Below, piece by piece: positions 16,050-24,180 of a stretch of DNA of 64,000 nucleotides (position 1 is the first letter of the stretch; each line of letters begins with the position of its first letter). The translations under genes were made by a program, and so were the position numbers. This stretch comes from a bacterium (lineage in GTDB: Bacteria; Actinomycetota; Acidimicrobiia; Spongiisociales; Spongiisociaceae): NCBI GenBank assembly GCA_028820935.1, contig JAPPHZ010000029.1:277437-341436 (forward strand), read 5' to 3'. The notes below the pieces were generated by a model. It was not told the DNA's origin. It searched no databases and saw only the letters and a list, made by a program, of their open reading frames with translations.

Positions 16050-18749
16050 TTGAAGATCGACGGGTTCTTCCGACAGCTGCCCGACATAGATCCGGAGGAG
16101 ACCCAGGAGTGGATCGACTCCCTGGAAGCGGTGGTCGACTTCCGGGGCGAGGCCCGGGCCCGCTTCCTGGTTCGTGCCCTGCTCAGCCGTGCTCGGGCGA
16201 TGGGGGTCGCATACCCGCCAACCGTCTCCACGCCCTACGTCAACACCATCCCGGCCGAGGAGCAGGCCTGGTTCCCCGGCGACGAGTATCTCGAGAAACG
16301 GATCAGGCGCTTCATCCGCTGGAACGCGGCGGTGATGGTGGTCAAGGCCAACAAGGCTGTCGAGGGGATAGGTGGGCACCTGTCCACCTTTGCATCGTCG
16401 GCGGCGCAGTACGAGGTGGGCTTCAACCATTTCTTCCGGGGCAAGGCGGAAGGGCAGCCGGGTGACCACGTATACATCCAAGGCCATGCCGCACCCGGCA
16501 TCTACGCCCGCGCCTTCCTGGAGCGGCGTCTCGACGAGGAGCATCTGGACAACTTCCGCCGCGAGCTCGCGCCGAAAGGCCTGTCGTCCTATCCGCACCC
16601 CAGGCTCATGCCCGACTTCTGGGAGTACCCGACCGTCTCCATGGGTCTCGGACCGATCGCCTCCATCTACCAGGCCCGTTTCAACCGCTACCTCCACAAC
16701 CGGGATCTCGACGACACCTCCGAGTCAAGGGTGTGGTGCTTCCTCGGCGACGGGGAATGCGACGAGCCCGAGACCCTCGGTTCCATCTCGCTGGCGGCCC
16801 GGGAGCAGTTGGACAACCTGATCTGGGTGGTCAACTGCAACCTGCAACGTCTCGACGGTCCGGTGCGCGGTAACGGCAAGATCATCCAGGAACTCGAGGC
16901 GGTGTTCCGCGGCGCGGGCTGGAACGTGATCAAGGTGATCTGGGGGTGGGGCTGGGACGGGCTCGTGGCCAACGACGTGGACGGAGTGCTGGTCGCGAAG
17001 ATGAACGAGACCGTGGACGGCGCCTACCAGCGGCTGAAGTCGCTACCCGGCGCCAGCATCAGGGAGGAGTTCTTCGGGCCTGATCCCCGGTTGCGGCGCA
17101 TGGTGGAGCACCTGACCGATCGCCAGCTCGAGAAGCTTCCCCGAGGCGGCCACGACTACAAGAAGCTCTACGCCGCCTACAAGGCCGCCACCGAGCAGAC
17201 CGGCGCCCCCACCGTGATCCTCGCCAAGACCATCAAGGGTTGGACGCTGGGCCCGGACATCGAGGGGCGCAACGCCACCCATCAGATCAAGAAGATGTCC
17301 AACGAGCAGTTCCGCCGGCTCCGGGAGCGCATCAACCTCGAGGAGGACATCCCGGCGGAGCTGCTGGAGGACGGGCGAGACCTCCCGTACTGCCGGTTCG
17401 CCAAGGATGCTCCCGAGTACCAGTACATGATGGACCGGCGGAAGGCGCTCAACGGGATGCTGCCCTTCCGCACTGTGCGCGCCAGGCGGAAGATCGAACT
17501 GCCCGACCATTCCATCTACGACGAGTTCCATGCGGGCACGGGCGCCCACGAGGCTTCCACCACCATGGCCTTCGTGCGGTTGCTCAGGGGTCTCGCCAGG
17601 GACGAGGACTTCGGGGAGCGGGTGGTGCCCATCGTCCCCGACGAGGCCCGCACCTTCGGCATGGACGGGCTGTTCCGGGAGTTGAAGATCTACGCCTCGG
17701 GAGGCCAGAAGTACGAGCCGATCGACGCCGCGTTGCTCCTGTCCTACAAGGAGTCCCAGGACGGCCAGATCCTTGAGGAAGGCATCACCGAGGCGGGTTC
17801 GATGTGCAGCTTCATTGCTTCGGGCACGTCATACGCCGACCGCGGGGTGATGACCGTTCCCTTCTTCACCTTCTACTCGATGTTCGGCTTCCAGCGGGTG
17901 GGGGACCTCATCTGGCAGGCCGCCGATGCCCGGGCTCGAGGCTTCCTGATGGGCGGGACCGCCGGCCGGACCACCCTGGCGGGGGAGGGCCTCCAGCACC
18001 AGGACGGGCACAGCCTGATCCTTGCGTCCACCAACCCGGCTGTGGTCACCTACGACCCGGCGTTTGCCTACGAGCTAGCGGTCATCGTGGAGCATGGCCT
18101 CCACCGGATGTGCATCGATCAGGACGACGTCATCTTCTACCTCACCATCTACAACGAGAACTATGCCCAGCCGCCCATGCCCGACGGCGTGAAGGAGGGC
18201 ATCGTCAACGGGATGTACCGGTTTGCCGGAGTGCCCGAAGGCGTGGAGCACCGGGCGACGGTCCTGTTCTCCGGGCCGAGCCACAGCGCCGCACGGTGGG
18301 CCCGCAAGGAACTGGCGGAACGCTACGGGGTGGGGGCGGAGCTGTGGAGCGTGACCTCCTACGGCCGGCTACGGGACGACGCCATCGCGGTGGAGCGATG
18401 GAACCGTCTCCATCCCGACCGATCGCCCCGAACCCCGCTGGTGACCGAGCGTCTCGGCGCTGTCGACGGCCCGGTGGTGGCGGTGACGGACTACATGCGG
18501 GCGGTTCCCGATCAGGTCTCCCGCTGGATTCCCGGTCCGTACACATCGCTCGGCACGGACGGTTTCGGACGCTCGGATGCCCGCGAGGATCTCCGCCGGT
18601 TCTACGAGGTGAACGGCCCGAACGTGGTGGTAGCGGTCCTTTCGCAGCTGGCAGGGGAGGGCGGGGTCGATCCGGCGACGGTGGTGGAAGCGATCGAACG
18701 CTATGGCGTCGACCCGGATGCCGTCGAGCCCTGGCGCGCAGACCACTAG
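16050..18749 (+). CDS. aceE: Pyruvate dehydrogenase E1 component, homodimeric
   Basis: The protein has 899 residues, the length of actinobacterial AceE. It decarboxylates pyruvate with thiamine diphosphate and passes the acetyl group to the E2 lipoyl domain. A TTG start is preceded by GAAGGGAG. The N-terminus LPDIDPEETQEWIDSLE is diagnostic of AceE. The ThDP motif begins with GDGECDEPE near 233 and ends with the NCN of VVNCNLQRLDGPV near 262. GHASPGIYAR-type sequence (here QGHAAPGIYARAF) lies near 149. No E2 or E3 gene follows. The last codons plus stop (CAGACCACTAG, 18739-18749) match the end of the palindromic repeat family. Confidence 0.95.
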   Translation: MKIDGFFRQLPDIDPEETQEWIDSLEAVVDFRGEARARFLVRALLSRARAMGVAYPPTVSTPYVNTIPAEEQAWFPGDEYLEKRIRRFIRWNAAVMVVKANKAVEGIGGHLSTFASSAAQYEVGFNHFFRGKAEGQPGDHVYIQGHAAPGIYARAFLERRLDEEHLDNFRRELAPKGLSSYPHPRLMPDFWEYPTVSMGLGPIASIYQARFNRYLHNRDLDDTSESRVWCFLGDGECDEPETLGSISLAAREQLDNLIWVVNCNLQRLDGPVRGNGKIIQELEAVFRGAGWNVIKVIWGWGWDGLVANDVDGVLVAKMNETVDGAYQRLKSLPGASIREEFFGPDPRLRRMVEHLTDRQLEKLPRGGHDYKKLYAAYKAATEQTGAPTVILAKTIKGWTLGPDIEGRNATHQIKKMSNEQFRRLRERINLEEDIPAELLEDGRDLPYCRFAKDAPEYQYMMDRRKALNGMLPFRTVRARRKIELPDHSIYDEFHAGTGAHEASTTMAFVRLLRGLARDEDFGERVVPIVPDEARTFGMDGLFRELKIYASGGQKYEPIDAALLLSYKESQDGQILEEGITEAGSMCSFIASGTSYADRGVMTVPFFTFYSMFGFQRVGDLIWQAADARARGFLMGGTAGRTTLAGEGLQHQDGHSLILASTNPAVVTYDPAFAYELAVIVEHGLHRMCIDQDDVIFYLTIYNENYAQPPMPDGVKEGIVNGMYRFAGVPEGVEHRATVLFSGPSHSAARWARKELAERYGVGAELWSVTSYGRLRDDAIAVERWNRLHPDRSPRTPLVTERLGAVDGPVVAVTDYMRAVPDQVSRWIPGPYTSLGTDGFGRSDAREDLRRFYEVNGPNVVVAVLSQLAGEGGVDPATVVEAIERYGVDPDAVEPWRADH

Positions 18750-18761
18750 AGACCCGCGCCC

Positions 18762-19589
18762 GTGGATCGTAGAACGCTCGAGTGGCATGACGGCGCGGCC
18801 GATGGGCTACTCCTGCTGGCCCACGCCACCGGATTCTGCAAGGAGATCTGGCGACCGGTGGTGTCGAGCCTCCGGGATCTAGGCGTTCACGCTCCTGCGC
18901 TGGCATGGGATATCCGCGGCCACGGACGGGCGCCGGAGCTGGAGTTGCCGGCGTCCTGGTGGACGTTCGGGAGGGATCTGGTCGAGCTGGTCGGCGACCT
19001 CGACCGCGCCGGACGGCTGCCGGAATCCGTGGTCGGAGTGGGCCATTCGATGGGCGGGACCGCGCTGGTCCTGGCGGAGCTCCTACGCCCCGGCACCTTC
19101 GCCGGGCTGGTGCTGGTCGAACCGGTCCTCATCCCGCCGCCCTTCGTGCGCAGCCCGGAACTGTCGCTGGCGCAGGGAGCGGCCCGGAGGCGCTCGGTCT
19201 TCGGCTCCCGGGACGAACTGGTCGAGAGCTACCTGGCCAAGCCGTTGTTCCAGCGTTGGCACCCGGAGGCGTTCCGGGCCTACGTGGACCACGGCTTCCG
19301 TGAAGTACCGGAGGGGATGGCGCTGCGCTGCCGCCGAGAGGTCGAGGCGGACGTGTTCGCCGCCGGCGCCGAGTGCGGGGCGTTCGCCCGCCTCGGCGAG
19401 CTGACCACTCCGGTGCAGCTCGTCGTCACCGACCCGGCCGGCGAGTTGGGACCCGCCATGGCGCTGCTGCCCGAGGCGCTTCCCCACGTAACCACCACCT
19501 ACATGGCGGGCCAGAACCACCTCGGCCCGATGGAACGCCCCGACCTGGTCGCCTCCGAGATAGCAGACGCGCTCAAGGCCTTTGGATAG
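18762..19589 (+). CDS. Alpha/beta hydrolase
   Basis: The protein has 275 residues with a GTG start 12 bp after aceE, so it is probably co-transcribed. The nucleophile elbow is GHSMGG with Ser96, and the oxyanion region LLLAHATGFCKEIW lies near the N-terminus. The catalytic His should be in GQNHLGPMERP near 253-263, with the acid in VVTDPAGELG. The HATGFCK motif is typical of a hydrolase subgroup seen in actinobacteria and proteobacteria. No signal peptide, hence cytosolic. Substrate unknown; a link to the acetyl-CoA-producing complex upstream is speculation. Confidence 0.82.
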   Translation: MDRRTLEWHDGAADGLLLLAHATGFCKEIWRPVVSSLRDLGVHAPALAWDIRGHGRAPELELPASWWTFGRDLVELVGDLDRAGRLPESVVGVGHSMGGTALVLAELLRPGTFAGLVLVEPVLIPPPFVRSPELSLAQGAARRRSVFGSRDELVESYLAKPLFQRWHPEAFRAYVDHGFREVPEGMALRCRREVEADVFAAGAECGAFARLGELTTPVQLVVTDPAGELGPAMALLPEALPHVTTTYMAGQNHLGPMERPDLVASEIADALKAFG

Positions 19590-19636
19590 CCTCCGGGATC
19601 CAGTGTCGGTTGCTGGTGTGCTGAGAAGTTCGCGAT

Positions 19637-20047
19637 CTACGGGACGATCTCGAAGTGGCTCCCATCCAACGGGCGCACAACTCCGAAGTGCTTGCGGTCC
19701 AGGGTGAGGATCGTGCGCGTGCGATAGCGATCGGCAAGTACCACCAGAGAAGCATCGGTGATCCCGATACCCAGGTTGCGGTAACGCTCCACGACCTGGC
19801 ATGCCAGGGCCAAATCATCGGGGTTCATCATCGGCAACTCGTAGGCGCCGCCGGCCAGTTCCCGGATGACGGCCAACTCGGCTTCCACGCCCTTTCGCGT
19901 CGCGACCAGGTAGTCGATCTCGGCTATCACGAACGGTGAAACCACTATGACCGGATCGTTTGTCTCCAACCAGTCGACCACAGCCTCGTGATACCGGCCC
20001 GACTCGCTGAAAAAGGCGAGGAGGCCGCTGGTGTCAGCGATGATCAC
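19637..20047 (-). CDS. vapC: PIN-domain toxin, VapC family
   Basis: The protein has 136 residues. Acidic residues of the PIN nuclease site are visible as D5 (MIIADTS), E43 (FVIAEIDYL), D98 (GITDASL) and D117 (TLDRKHF). The family cleaves RNA, often tRNA or rRNA, and is held inactive by the partner VapB. It overlaps the antitoxin gene by 4 nt. All four acidic positions are kept, so the toxin should be active. Confidence 0.9.
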   Translation of the reverse strand: MIIADTSGLLAFFSESGRYHEAVVDWLETNDPVIVVSPFVIAEIDYLVATRKGVEAELAVIRELAGGAYELPMMNPDDLALACQVVERYRNLGIGITDASLVVLADRYRTRTILTLDRKHFGVVRPLDGSHFEIVP

Positions 20048-20253
20048 CGTTCGCCGAAACCAACCAGGTAGTCGTCGACCCGTTCAGCCCATGAGTCATC
20101 GCCGGGGATTATCCCTGGCTTCGGCACAGGACGCCCGACTGCATCCCGAATTGCTTGCCGGATTACTTCGGCTTCAGAGCAGGAGCGCTGCCTGGCGCGG
20201 CGTTCCACCTCGCGCTTGAGCGAGTCCGGTAGGTAGACAGTCGTTTTCCTCAT
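20044..20253 (-). CDS. vapB: Ribbon-helix-helix antitoxin, VapB family
   Basis: The protein has 69 residues. The N-terminal 45 residues (MRKTTVYLPDSLKREVERRARQ onward, with EAEVIRQAIRDAV) form a MetJ/Arc/CopG ribbon-helix-helix DNA-binding fold; the C-terminal tail (PGDDSWAERVDDYLVGFGER) is the likely VapC-binding arm. It binds its partner toxin and normally represses its own promoter. Direct repeats of CCATACATG just upstream are the likely operator. The start lies back-to-back with the carbonic anhydrase leader. Confidence 0.88.
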   Translation of the reverse strand: MRKTTVYLPDSLKREVERRARQRSCSEAEVIRQAIRDAVGRPVPKPGIIPGDDSWAERVDDYLVGFGER

Positions 20254-20269
20254 GGCAGGTCTCCGTAGT

Positions 20270-20309
20270 GCCCATACATGCTACCACCCACGATGCCATA
20301 CATGGTACC
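20270..20309 (-). promoter_or_regulatory. Likely vapBC operator
   Basis: Two direct repeats, CCATACATG at 20272-20280 and 20296-20304 (24 bp apart), each extended to GCCCATACATGCTACC and GCCATACATGGTACC, lie 19-56 bp upstream of vapB. Direct repeats at about two helical turns are what a ribbon-helix-helix VapBC complex binds. The site also sits at the head of the divergent carbonic anhydrase-SulP transcript. Confidence 0.5.
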
Positions 20310-20344
20310 TGTCTCGGTCCGGTGAGGTGCTCGGAGACGTTCAG

Positions 20345-21076
20345 TTGCTTGACGGACCGGCAGCCGAGAATCAGCCTTATGGTTGTCGACAAAGCGCCTC
20401 GGTCGGATGGTGTGGCCGTGTTGGTTACCATTCCGGGTCGGCTGGGGAGGTCGTCCTCATCGACATCGATTACATACTCGAGCGCAACCGCGCCTGGGCG
20501 GAACGGCGGATCCAGGCAGACCCGGAGCTGTTCCGCCGCCTTGCCCGGGGGCAGCAACCGGAGATGCTGTGGATCGGGTGTTCGGACAGCCGGGTGTCCC
20601 CCAACCTGATCATGGACCTCTCGCCGGGGGACATGCTCGTTCACCGCAATGTCGCCAACCTGGTCATCCCTGCAGACCAGAGCCTTCTGTCCGTGCTGCA
20701 GTTCGCGGTGGAGGTCCTCAGCGTGCGACGCGTGGTGGTCTGTGGACACTACGGTTGCGCCGGAGTGGACGCTTATTTGAACGGGCATCCCGGTGGCCCT
20801 GCCGGGGATTGGCTCGATAATCTCTACCCGGTGACGCGTGCATACCGATCAGACCTGGCTGGCCTGCAGGGTGAGCCACTGGCACAGCGGTTGTGCGAGT
20901 TGAGCGTGATCGATCAGGTGCGCAAGGTCGCCGGCATCGACATCGTGCGCGCCGCCTGGCGCGCCGGTGCGGACCTGGAGATCCATGGCTTGGTCTACCG
21001 CATCGACAATGGTCGGCTGAGGCCGCTATGCCACCAGACCGCCGGCGGCCCCTTGCGACTCGACAGCGGGCAATGA
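20345..21076 (+). CDS. can: Beta-carbonic anhydrase
   Basis: The enzyme hydrates CO2 to bicarbonate. Zinc ligands are in MLWIGCSDSRVSP (Cys, with the Asp-Arg dyad) and VVVCGHYGCAGV (His and Cys). Family homology begins at IDIDYILERNRAWAERR, encoded from 20459. No ATG, GTG or TTG lies close to that point; the nearest upstream ones are TTG 20345 (used here) and GTG 20327. A strong Shine-Dalgarno, GGGGAGG at 20444-20450, sits 8 nt before an ATC codon at 20459, so a non-standard ATC start giving about 205 residues (the usual length) is possible. The stop overlaps the transporter start (ATGA). Confidence 0.88.
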   Translation: MLDGPAAENQPYGCRQSASVGWCGRVGYHSGSAGEVVLIDIDYILERNRAWAERRIQADPELFRRLARGQQPEMLWIGCSDSRVSPNLIMDLSPGDMLVHRNVANLVIPADQSLLSVLQFAVEVLSVRRVVVCGHYGCAGVDAYLNGHPGGPAGDWLDNLYPVTRAYRSDLAGLQGEPLAQRLCELSVIDQVRKVAGIDIVRAAWRAGADLEIHGLVYRIDNGRLRPLCHQTAGGPLRLDSGQ

Positions 21077-22698
21077 CAGTGAAGTACGACCTCGATACCC
21101 TCCGGGGGGACTTCTTCGGCGGTCTCACCTCTATGGTGGTGGCCCTGCCGGTTTCGCTGGGTTTCGGCATCGCCTCGGGCATGGGCGCTGCCGCCGGGCT
21201 CTACGGCGCCATTGCGGTGGGCTTCTTCGCCGCGGTCTTCGGGGGGACACCGTCCCAGATCTCCGGCCCGACCGCGCCCATGGCGGTGGCGATGGCGGTG
21301 GTGCTCACCACCCATGCCGACACCCTGCCTGAAGCGCTGACGGTGGTCCTGATGGCGGGCCTTTTCCAGATACTGCTGGGCCTGTCGAGGATCGGCCGGT
21401 TCGTCGCCTACACGCCCCATGTGGTGGTGTCGGGCTTCATGTCGGGCATCGGCATCATCGTCATCATCCTGCAGTTGATGCCGTTTCTCGGGGCGGACTC
21501 GGCTTCGGGCGGCGCCATCGGGGCGGTCCGGGCCCTTCCGGATGCACTTAGCAACGTCAACCCCAGCGCGGTGGTCATCGCGGTCGTGACTCTCGCGGTC
21601 GGGTTCCTCTGGCCAGGACGGCTGTCCCGGTACGCTCCCGGCCCCCTCGTTGCGCTGATCGTCGGCACCCTCATCGGCGTCCTGTGGCTCTCGGACGCGC
21701 CCGTGATAGGGGAGATCCCCACCGGACTGCCGGGTCTGGCGTGGGAGATGCCGGCGGCCGCATTCCTGGTGACCGCCCTCCAGCCGGCGCTGATCCTGGC
21801 CCTGCTGGGCTCGGTGGACAGCCTGCTGACATCGCTGGTGGCGGATTCCCTCACCGGCCGGAAGCACAACCCCGACCGGGAGATGATCGGCCAGGGGATC
21901 GGCAACATGGTGGCGGGGCTGTTCGGAGCGCTGCCCGGCGCCGGGGCCACCATGGGCACGGTCATCAACATCCGCTCCGGCGGGTCGACCCGGGTGTCCG
22001 GCGCGCTGAGGGCACTGCTCGTGCTGGCCGTGGTTCTCGGGCTGGGGCGGTTCGCCGAGCCCATCCCGCTGGCCGCCCTCGCGGGCGTGCTGGCAAAGGT
22101 CGGCTGGGACATCATGGACCGGCGGCTGCTGCTCCGGGTCCATCGCCTCCGTTCCCAGCACCTGGTGGTAATGCTGGTGACCCTGGTCCTCACGGTCTCG
22201 GTGGATCTGATCACGGCGGTGGCGATCGGATTGATCGCCGGCGGCCTGGCGCACGCCCGCCAACTGGAACGCCTGGAACTGGACAGCGTCATCTCGGTTC
22301 CGCTGCTCGACCGGACCTTCTTCGGAGAGGACAGCGATGTGGCGCGAACCTCCGATCGGTTCGAGGCTCGGGTCGGGATGGTGGCCCTAAGGGGCAGCTT
22401 CACCGTCTCCTCTGCCAACAAGCTGGTGAGCGTGATCGGATCCGAGATCGGGGACCATGAGGTGGTGATCTTCGACTTCTCGGAGACGACCTACATCGAC
22501 GACAGTGCCGCCATGATGATCGCGCAGCTCATCGATGTTGCCTCCAGGTCCGACACTTCGTGCGTGATCATGGCGCAGCCCGACTCGGTGGCCAAGACGT
22601 TGGAGGCGCTGGACGTGTTGCGGGAAGTACCTGCCGATCGGATAGTCGCAACCCTGGACGAGGCGCGTAGCGTGGCCCGGGAGTGCCTGCTCGCCTGA
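21073..22698 (+). CDS. SulP-family anion transporter with STAS domain
   Basis: The protein has 541 residues from the ATG at 21073, which overlaps the carbonic anhydrase stop. The N-terminal 400 residues are a multi-helix SulP membrane domain (DFFGGLTSMVVALPVSLGFGIASG at the start, LLGSVDSLLTSLVADS near 250, GNMVAGLFGALPGAGATMGTVINI near 275). The C-terminus is a STAS domain with FDFSETTYIDDSAAMMI. SulP proteins carry sulfate, bicarbonate or other anions. Translational coupling to a carbonic anhydrase makes bicarbonate the likely substrate, as in BicA-type systems and natural SulP-anhydrase fusions; this is inferred from context. Confidence 0.88.
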   Translation: MTVKYDLDTLRGDFFGGLTSMVVALPVSLGFGIASGMGAAAGLYGAIAVGFFAAVFGGTPSQISGPTAPMAVAMAVVLTTHADTLPEALTVVLMAGLFQILLGLSRIGRFVAYTPHVVVSGFMSGIGIIVIILQLMPFLGADSASGGAIGAVRALPDALSNVNPSAVVIAVVTLAVGFLWPGRLSRYAPGPLVALIVGTLIGVLWLSDAPVIGEIPTGLPGLAWEMPAAAFLVTALQPALILALLGSVDSLLTSLVADSLTGRKHNPDREMIGQGIGNMVAGLFGALPGAGATMGTVINIRSGGSTRVSGALRALLVLAVVLGLGRFAEPIPLAALAGVLAKVGWDIMDRRLLLRVHRLRSQHLVVMLVTLVLTVSVDLITAVAIGLIAGGLAHARQLERLELDSVISVPLLDRTFFGEDSDVARTSDRFEARVGMVALRGSFTVSSANKLVSVIGSEIGDHEVVIFDFSETTYIDDSAAMMIAQLIDVASRSDTSCVIMAQPDSVAKTLEALDVLREVPADRIVATLDEARSVARECLLA

Positions 22699-22718
22699 AT
22701 CCGGGTGCGCCGGGTCGA

Positions 22719-23606
22719 TCAGCCGATCGCGGCGCCGGCGGCTAGACCGACTCCCAAGAAGAGATGGAGCCGGGCGGTCCCTTCGAGTACCCGGATGAGG
22801 GCGGGGCCGTCAGAGGCGGACCGGATGGTGCGGATCAACGGCACGGCCAGGGGAGCGGCCAGCAGCGCCAGGGCGGTCCACCGGGGGGTGAGCCCGAGTA
22901 GGGCCCCGACGGCTGCCACGGCGAAGGCGCCGGCCACCAGCGCCACGTAGAACGCCCGGGCGCGGCGCCGGCCCAGGATCACTGCCATGGTCCGCTTGCC
23001 GACCATCGAGTCGGTCTCGATGTCCCGGATGTTGTTGGCCACCAGGATGGCGGAACATGTGAAGCCGACTGGGACGGCCAGCCACCACGCCTCGGCGGGC
23101 AAGGTAGCGTCGTGTGCGTAACGGCTTCCTACCGTGGCGACCAGCCCGAAGAACACGAATACGGACACCTCCCCCATGCCCCGGTATCCGTAGGGGGAGG
23201 GACCACCCGTGTAGGTCACGGTGGCAACGAGGGCGACGACGCCCACCACTATTACCCCCCAACTGGTGATGGCGGCGATGTAGAGGCCGCACAGCGCGGC
23301 GATACCGAACATGACCGCCACGCCGGCCCAGACCCTGCGGACCGGGAGCAGTCCCGCACTCACCACCCGGGTCGGCCCGATCCGCGTCTCCGGATCCGCG
23401 CCCCGGCGGGCGTCGGAGGCGTCGTTCGCGAAGTTGGCGGCGATCTGGAGGGCGAGAGCACAGACGATGGTGGCCGCCAGGGCATCCGGGCGGAAGACCC
23501 GGTCTCCTAGGGCCAGCCCGCTACCCACCATCACCGGGGCCACGGCGGCCCAGAGGGTGCGGGGCCGGGCGGCCATCACCCAAGGTTTGGCAGGTAGGGC
23601 GTCCAT
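22719..23606 (-). CDS. menA: 1,4-dihydroxy-2-naphthoate polyprenyltransferase
   Basis: The protein has 295 residues from the ATG at 23606; an in-frame ATG at 23627 is also possible and would touch the start of the divergent arfB gene. It is a UbiA-fold membrane prenyltransferase of menaquinone synthesis. The first Asp-rich motif is NFANDASDARRGAD and the second is NNIRDIETDSMVGKRT, both matching MenA. About eight hydrophobic segments. MenA makes demethylmenaquinone in the membrane. No other men gene is adjacent. Confidence 0.9.
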   Translation of the reverse strand: MDALPAKPWVMAARPRTLWAAVAPVMVGSGLALGDRVFRPDALAATIVCALALQIAANFANDASDARRGADPETRIGPTRVVSAGLLPVRRVWAGVAVMFGIAALCGLYIAAITSWGVIVVGVVALVATVTYTGGPSPYGYRGMGEVSVFVFFGLVATVGSRYAHDATLPAEAWWLAVPVGFTCSAILVANNIRDIETDSMVGKRTMAVILGRRRARAFYVALVAGAFAVAAVGALLGLTPRWTALALLAAPLAVPLIRTIRSASDGPALIRVLEGTARLHLFLGVGLAAGAAIG

Positions 23607-23625
23607 GCGGTTAGTTTCGTTCAGC

Positions 23626-24066
23626 ATGGCGGCTGAATCCAAACGTGACCTCCGGCTCCGGCGCGGTCCGGTCGTGCCGGCGCGCGAGCTGCGATGGGAC
23701 TTCGGGCCCGCTTCGGGTCCGGGCGGCCAGCACGCCAACCGCTCGAATACCAGGGTCGGTCTCACCCTGTCCGTTACCGGATCCCCCTCCTTCACCGATG
23801 CGGAGAAACGGCGGATCGAGGGTCGGCTGGGGGCGAGGATGGTGTCGGGAACGCTCCGGGTCGTGGCGGATGACCACCGCTCGCAGTGGCGGAACCGCCA
23901 GGAGGCGCTGCGCCGGATGGCTGCGTTGCTCGACAGCGCCCTGGCGCCCGAGCCACCCGTCCGGCGAGCTACGAAGCCCGGCCGTTCAGCCCAACGAAAG
24001 CGCCTCGAGGCCAAGCGGCGCCGGTCCGCGACCAAACGGCTCAGACGTCCTCCTCGCGACGAGTAG
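23626..24066 (+). CDS. arfB: Peptidyl-tRNA hydrolase ArfB, ribosome rescue
   Basis: The protein has 146 residues. The GGQ motif is at 33-35 in SGPGGQHANRSNTRV, with the basic C-terminal tail (RSAQRKRLEAKRRRSATKRLRR) that in ArfB/YaeJ enters the mRNA channel of stalled ribosomes. It hydrolyses peptidyl-tRNA on non-stop complexes. It is too short to be RF1 or RF2 and lacks their codon-recognition domain. The ATG overlaps the possible start of menA on the other strand. The TAG stop is followed directly by three TTGCTAG heptamers. Confidence 0.9.
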   Translation: MAAESKRDLRLRRGPVVPARELRWDFGPASGPGGQHANRSNTRVGLTLSVTGSPSFTDAEKRRIEGRLGARMVSGTLRVVADDHRSQWRNRQEALRRMAALLDSALAPEPPVRRATKPGRSAQRKRLEAKRRRSATKRLRRPPRDE

Positions 24067-24119
24067 TTGCTAGTTGCTAGTTGCTAGTTTATGTTGGATT
24101 ACACTGCCCACTGACCACT
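24063..24119. repeat. TTGCTAG heptamer array (3 units) with conserved flank
   Basis: Following the TAG stop of arfB (24064-24066) are TTGCTAG units at 24067-24073, 24074-24080 and 24081-24087. Then come TTTATGTTGGATT and CCACTGACCACT (24108-24119), the same flank as at the repeat near position 300. Array length differs between loci. Confidence 0.75.
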
Positions 24120-24180
24120 TCTGGAACCCCTTGGGCAAGACCATCCAGACGGCAGCAGTTCCGGCCTACCCGGTAATTGG

